43,115 nt of DNA, from assembly GCA_018970325.1 (NCBI GenBank), contig JAGWWP010000016.1, positions 1 to 43,115 of the forward strand, given 5' to 3'. Of this stretch, positions 40,397 to 43,115 are shown piece by piece; the first letter of the stretch is position 1, and each line of letters begins with the position of its first letter. Origin of the DNA: Cyanobacteria bacterium REEB446. Its GTDB lineage: Bacteria > Cyanobacteriota > Vampirovibrionia > LMEP-6097. The notes beneath the pieces were generated by a model. That model saw only the letters and a list, made by a program, of their open reading frames with translations, did not search any database and was not told where the DNA came from. Both the position numbers and the translations under genes were made by a program.

Positions 40397-41553
40397 TATT
40401 TTTCTTCTGGTAAAGATTCCTTGATGGTTTTCGCCCCAACATTATGAAGCAGGTTAAATAAATCATCATTGATATATAAATTATGCTTACCGATCTTATG
40501 CATGCTTAATATGCCAACTCTCGTTAATTCGCCCAAATAACGAGCTACTGTAGGTCGTGTGATTTTTAACTCCTCTCCTAAGAATGCAGGCTTAGTATAA
40601 GGGTGATTAAATAGATGGTTTAGCAAATCTTGGCTATAAAGCTTAGGGAGTTCATTTCTCAGTTTCTCTTTATGGACCTGCATAAGCTGGCGAATATCTT
40701 TAATTAGCTGAATAGTTTGATACGAAGTTTTTAGAACTCCATCAAGCATAAACAATATCCACGCTTCCCACTCATCTTTGTCTCTCACAGCTTGAAGCAT
40801 ATTATAATAATCGGCTTTATTCTGGTTAATATAGCGAGATAAATAGAGTACTGGAGTATCTAGCAGCTCTTCTTTAACTAAATAAAGAATGTTAATGATA
40901 CGCCCCGTTCTGCCATTGCCATCCATAAATGGATGGATACTTTCAAACTGATGATGAATGATTGCCATTTTAATTAATGGATCTAAATCAGAAGAATCAT
41001 TTTCATTAATAAATTTCTCCAGATTCTGCATATACTGCTGAATCTCTTGTAGATGCTGTGGTGGAGTATAAACAGTTTCACCCGTTTGGCTATTCTTTAA
41101 AACAGTTCCAGGTTGTACTCTGAAACCAGCATTATTACCTTCTAATTCAGCTTGAATCTCTTGAATATAATTATTAGTTAGAAGACCATTTTCTTTAACT
41201 GCTTGAAAACCATTACGCAAGGCTGATGCATACTGATGCACCTCCTTGGCTGCTAATGAAGCATAGTCTCCAAGCTGTGGAGAGCTTCTATACAGTTCAT
41301 CATGCGTGGTAATAATATTTTCAATTGCAGAACTGTCTTTCGCTTCCTGCAAAGATAAAGTATTAATCAGGATAGATTGATTTGGCATGCTCAATGCGAC
41401 ACCCTTCAATTCAGCTAAAGCGCGAGAAGCCTCTTTTAATTTCTTTAAGACAAGTTTAGTTTCAAGATCTATATTGAGTGGCAGAAGCGGCAGCTTATAA
41501 TCTGGATCAGCAGGGTTTGTAAGATTATCATTTGTCGTTCTAATTGTTGCCAT
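40396..41553 (-). CDS. Fic-domain AMP transferase, class II, with C-terminal winged helix
   Basis: Fic enzymes transfer AMP or other groups to protein hydroxyls. The core motif HPFMDGNGRTGR (about residues 206-217) matches HxFx(D/E)GNGRxxR with the catalytic His. An N-terminal SSAIEN (about 73-78) fits the inhibitory (S/T)xxxE(G/N) helix, so it is class II and self-inhibited. A Fic-N region precedes it (DELYRSSPQLGDY). The C-terminal about 60 residues form a wHTH (LKITRPTVARYLGELTRVGIL) that may bind DNA. The 385-residue length is normal. Its stop codon lies at the edge of a hairpin tandem repeat. Confidence 0.95.
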   Translation of the reverse strand: MATIRTTNDNLTNPADPDYKLPLLPLNIDLETKLVLKKLKEASRALAELKGVALSMPNQSILINTLSLQEAKDSSAIENIITTHDELYRSSPQLGDYASLAAKEVHQYASALRNGFQAVKENGLLTNNYIQEIQAELEGNNAGFRVQPGTVLKNSQTGETVYTPPQHLQEIQQYMQNLEKFINENDSSDLDPLIKMAIIHHQFESIHPFMDGNGRTGRIINILYLVKEELLDTPVLYLSRYINQNKADYYNMLQAVRDKDEWEAWILFMLDGVLKTSYQTIQLIKDIRQLMQVHKEKLRNELPKLYSQDLLNHLFNHPYTKPAFLGEELKITRPTVARYLGELTRVGILSMHKIGKHNLYINDDLFNLLHNVGAKTIKESLPEEK

Positions 41554-41770
41554 GTAATATCTTTATTTTAGACGCATAAAAGTAAAAAAACTTGGCTTAT
41601 TGTGATATTGATGGTTCCCACTTTTGGACAAGATTCGCAATTTTGAGCTGAATTGTTATGTTCTTTGTCTCATCTCAAGTTAATGAAAGTAATTTAAATT
41701 AGCTATTATTAGTAATGCATTTACAGCCACTAATGTAGTTGTTTGTTTATAATGCCTAGGCTAAACAATT

Positions 41771-42985
41771 TTGAGAACGGTAGATGAACAAATTCAAATA
41801 TTAAATCAAGCTATATGTAGGCATTTTGCTAATTTTACAGAAGAATCAAGGGGGGCATTATCACAAGATATTTTAAAAAATCTTAGAGATTTTGTTGAAG
41901 CAATTTCAGTCAAAGCATGTGGTGAAATTGAATATAGCTACACAATCTTTCAGAGCAAAGCAAAGAATCATACTTTAGTAAATGCAAAATTGAAATTTTT
42001 AAGTACATTTCATAGATATCTTCAACAAACAGTCTCACACTATTTACCAGATGAAGAGAATTCTGAAAGATTAATGTTAAAGTATTACGAGTATTTACTT
42101 AGAATAAAGTCATTTTTAAAAAATACATACAATTTTGATGTTCTTGAAAATATAGATAAATTTCCAATATATACAGATCGAACTCTTCAGGAATACTACG
42201 AAAAGATATCTCTAGAAATTAATCGATTAGTAGTGGTAACTCATCGAGTAAGTGGGGAGATAAATAGTGAGAGATATTACATAAAAAAAATTAAACCATT
42301 TTTTGTTAACCAAGAAATATATTATGAAATAACTTTTACAATTGCCGACGACAATGTAAGCAAATTTGATAGGGTAATCGCATTCACGAAGCTAAATATT
42401 CTACCCAATTATTCTGTAAAACTCAGTATTCGTGATAGCGAGATAGAAATTTTTGGTAAAACAATGCCAATTCACATTATCTATAATTGGGAAGTAGCAA
42501 TTCGCCCATGTGAGCTAAATCATTTTGTGCACATATTTGGAATTCCAGATCAAAAGGAAATATCTAGTATTTCCAAAGAAACAGTGAATTTAATGTCTTT
42601 TTTAACAAAAAACAGCTTAAATCTTGTTGAGGTTATAACGGTTTCAGATGAACAATACCAATCTTTTAGGGATGAAATATCTAAGGATGCCAAAACAATA
42701 TCTATTTGTAGCGTTCTGGATAAAGCTCGCCAGTTGATCAAAAACGACCACCCAGGCAGTAATGTTATTAGATATTTACTCTATAGTCTTAACAATAAAA
42801 TCATTAAATCACAGTCTAATAAGCAATCTTGCTCTGGCTTATCAAACTTAAATCTTCAGTGGGGATGTATTCCATTTGATGAAATGCCTTATGCTACATC
42901 CTTAATCAACCATAATCCAAAGATCCACCATTTATTTGACTGTATAGATTCAGAAAATCGCGAGCATGAGTTGTTGGCTGCGTAA
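41771..42985 (+). CDS. Hypothetical protein, 404 residues, probably cut short by an IS21 element
   Basis: No family recognised with confidence. The N-terminal 110 residues are helical; a beta-rich middle follows (YYIKKIKPFFVNQEIYYEITFTI; NILPNYSVKLSIRDSEIEIFG). The C-terminus has LSNLNLQWGCIPFDEMPYATSL, then NREHELLAA. The TTG at 41771 is the start; TATAAT at 41748-41753 is the nearest -10-like box. The stop TAA (42983-42985) falls at the very edge of an IS21-type end, so the original protein was probably longer. Codon use is AT-rich like the surroundings. No nuclease or ATPase motif is visible, so a defence role cannot be claimed. The 217 bases upstream hold nothing else I can support. Confidence 0.7.
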   Translation: MRTVDEQIQILNQAICRHFANFTEESRGALSQDILKNLRDFVEAISVKACGEIEYSYTIFQSKAKNHTLVNAKLKFLSTFHRYLQQTVSHYLPDEENSERLMLKYYEYLLRIKSFLKNTYNFDVLENIDKFPIYTDRTLQEYYEKISLEINRLVVVTHRVSGEINSERYYIKKIKPFFVNQEIYYEITFTIADDNVSKFDRVIAFTKLNILPNYSVKLSIRDSEIEIFGKTMPIHIIYNWEVAIRPCELNHFVHIFGIPDQKEISSISKETVNLMSFLTKNSLNLVEVITVSDEQYQSFRDEISKDAKTISICSVLDKARQLIKNDHPGSNVIRYLLYSLNNKIIKSQSNKQSCSGLSNLNLQWGCIPFDEMPYATSLINHNPKIHHLFDCIDSENREHELLAA

Positions 42986-43115
42986 CGGCGGTTTAATTAC
43001 CCACCGAGTGGCGAATTAATTACCCACTTAACGGCGCATTAATGACCCAGTTTAGCGATATAAATTTCCGTAAAGGACGGAGATTTAGAGATGTCAAACA
43101 GGAGATTTAGTGTGA
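42984..43115 (+). mobile_element. IS21-family insertion sequence, left end, continuing past the window
   Basis: Three 17-bp direct repeats, consensus GGCGNWTTAATKACCCA, start at 42987, 43010 and 43033, exactly 23 bases apart. Their complement, TGGGTxATTAAxxCGCC, is the multiple transposase-binding pattern of IS21-family ends. The istA start follows. The outer boundary is approximate, and only one end is seen. Confidence 0.8.
43091..43115 (+). CDS. istA: IS21-family transposase IstA, first eight codons
   Basis: ATG 43091 opens MSNRRFSV, similar to starts of IstA-like transposases, preceded by GGACGGAG. The gene runs off the window edge, so identity rests mainly on the upstream IS21-type repeats. 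Confidence 0.6.

Noticed and set aside
41771-42985. Calling the 404-residue unknown a defence-system protein
   Set aside because: It lies near Fic, toxin-antitoxin and IS genes, but shows no nuclease, ATPase or other defence motif.

Overview
The window is AT-rich, gene-dense chromosome from a diderm (Gram-negative-type) bacterium. Double-membrane lifestyle is indicated by an LptF/LptG-family permease, a predicted outer-membrane beta-barrel and several signal peptides. TAA, TAG and TGA all end genuine genes, so the standard bacterial code applies. Two features hint at the Cyanobacteriota neighbourhood, possibly a non-photosynthetic lineage such as Melainabacteria: an SMC of the type shared by cyanobacteria and archaea (VMQGDV and IDEIAGVAEFD motifs), and a RecG with a long N-terminal extension. 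That placement is inference, not proof.

Layout. 1-6.2 kb: smc (minus strand, cut by the window edge), divergent nnr, then recA. 6.3-11.4 kb: two DUF4143-type AAA ATPases on either side of a large M23 peptidase gene. One ATPase lies between 73-bp direct repeats that copy the 3' end of the peptidase gene. 11.5-19.1 kb: a 762-residue unknown, uvrC, a 57-residue unknown, htpG and a 313-residue coiled-coil unknown. 19.2-26.3 kb: dut, a pirin gene interrupted by an in-frame TGA at the conserved Trp codon, then a minus-strand run of tRNA-Leu, add, cysteine desulfurase, RpoD-type sigma factor, split transketolase and a BioY-like membrane protein. 26.3-33.9 kb: lipoprotein, recG with a structured leader, cysK, initiator tRNA, a small secreted protein, YceI and type II NADH dehydrogenase.

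33.9-36.2 kb looks like a small metal-response module: an outer-membrane barrel and a CueR/ZntR-like MerR regulator whose start codons share one CATG, plus a secreted His-rich protein. The promoter of that last gene has the long spacer and central dyad typical of MerR-family control. A large GC-rich hairpin follows, then LptF/G and a membrane glycosyltransferase whose coding sequence carries GC-rich in-frame repeat insertions. 39.3-43.1 kb is accessory: a toxin-antitoxin pair in unusual order, 41-bp hairpin tandem repeats abutting a class II Fic gene, an unknown gene whose 3' end meets an IS21-family element, and the first codons of its istA.

The main second-look items are the pirin TGA, the 73-bp repeats around the ATPase cassette, the MerR module with its operator, the dispersed repeat in the glycosyltransferase gene, and the 41-bp array beside fic.
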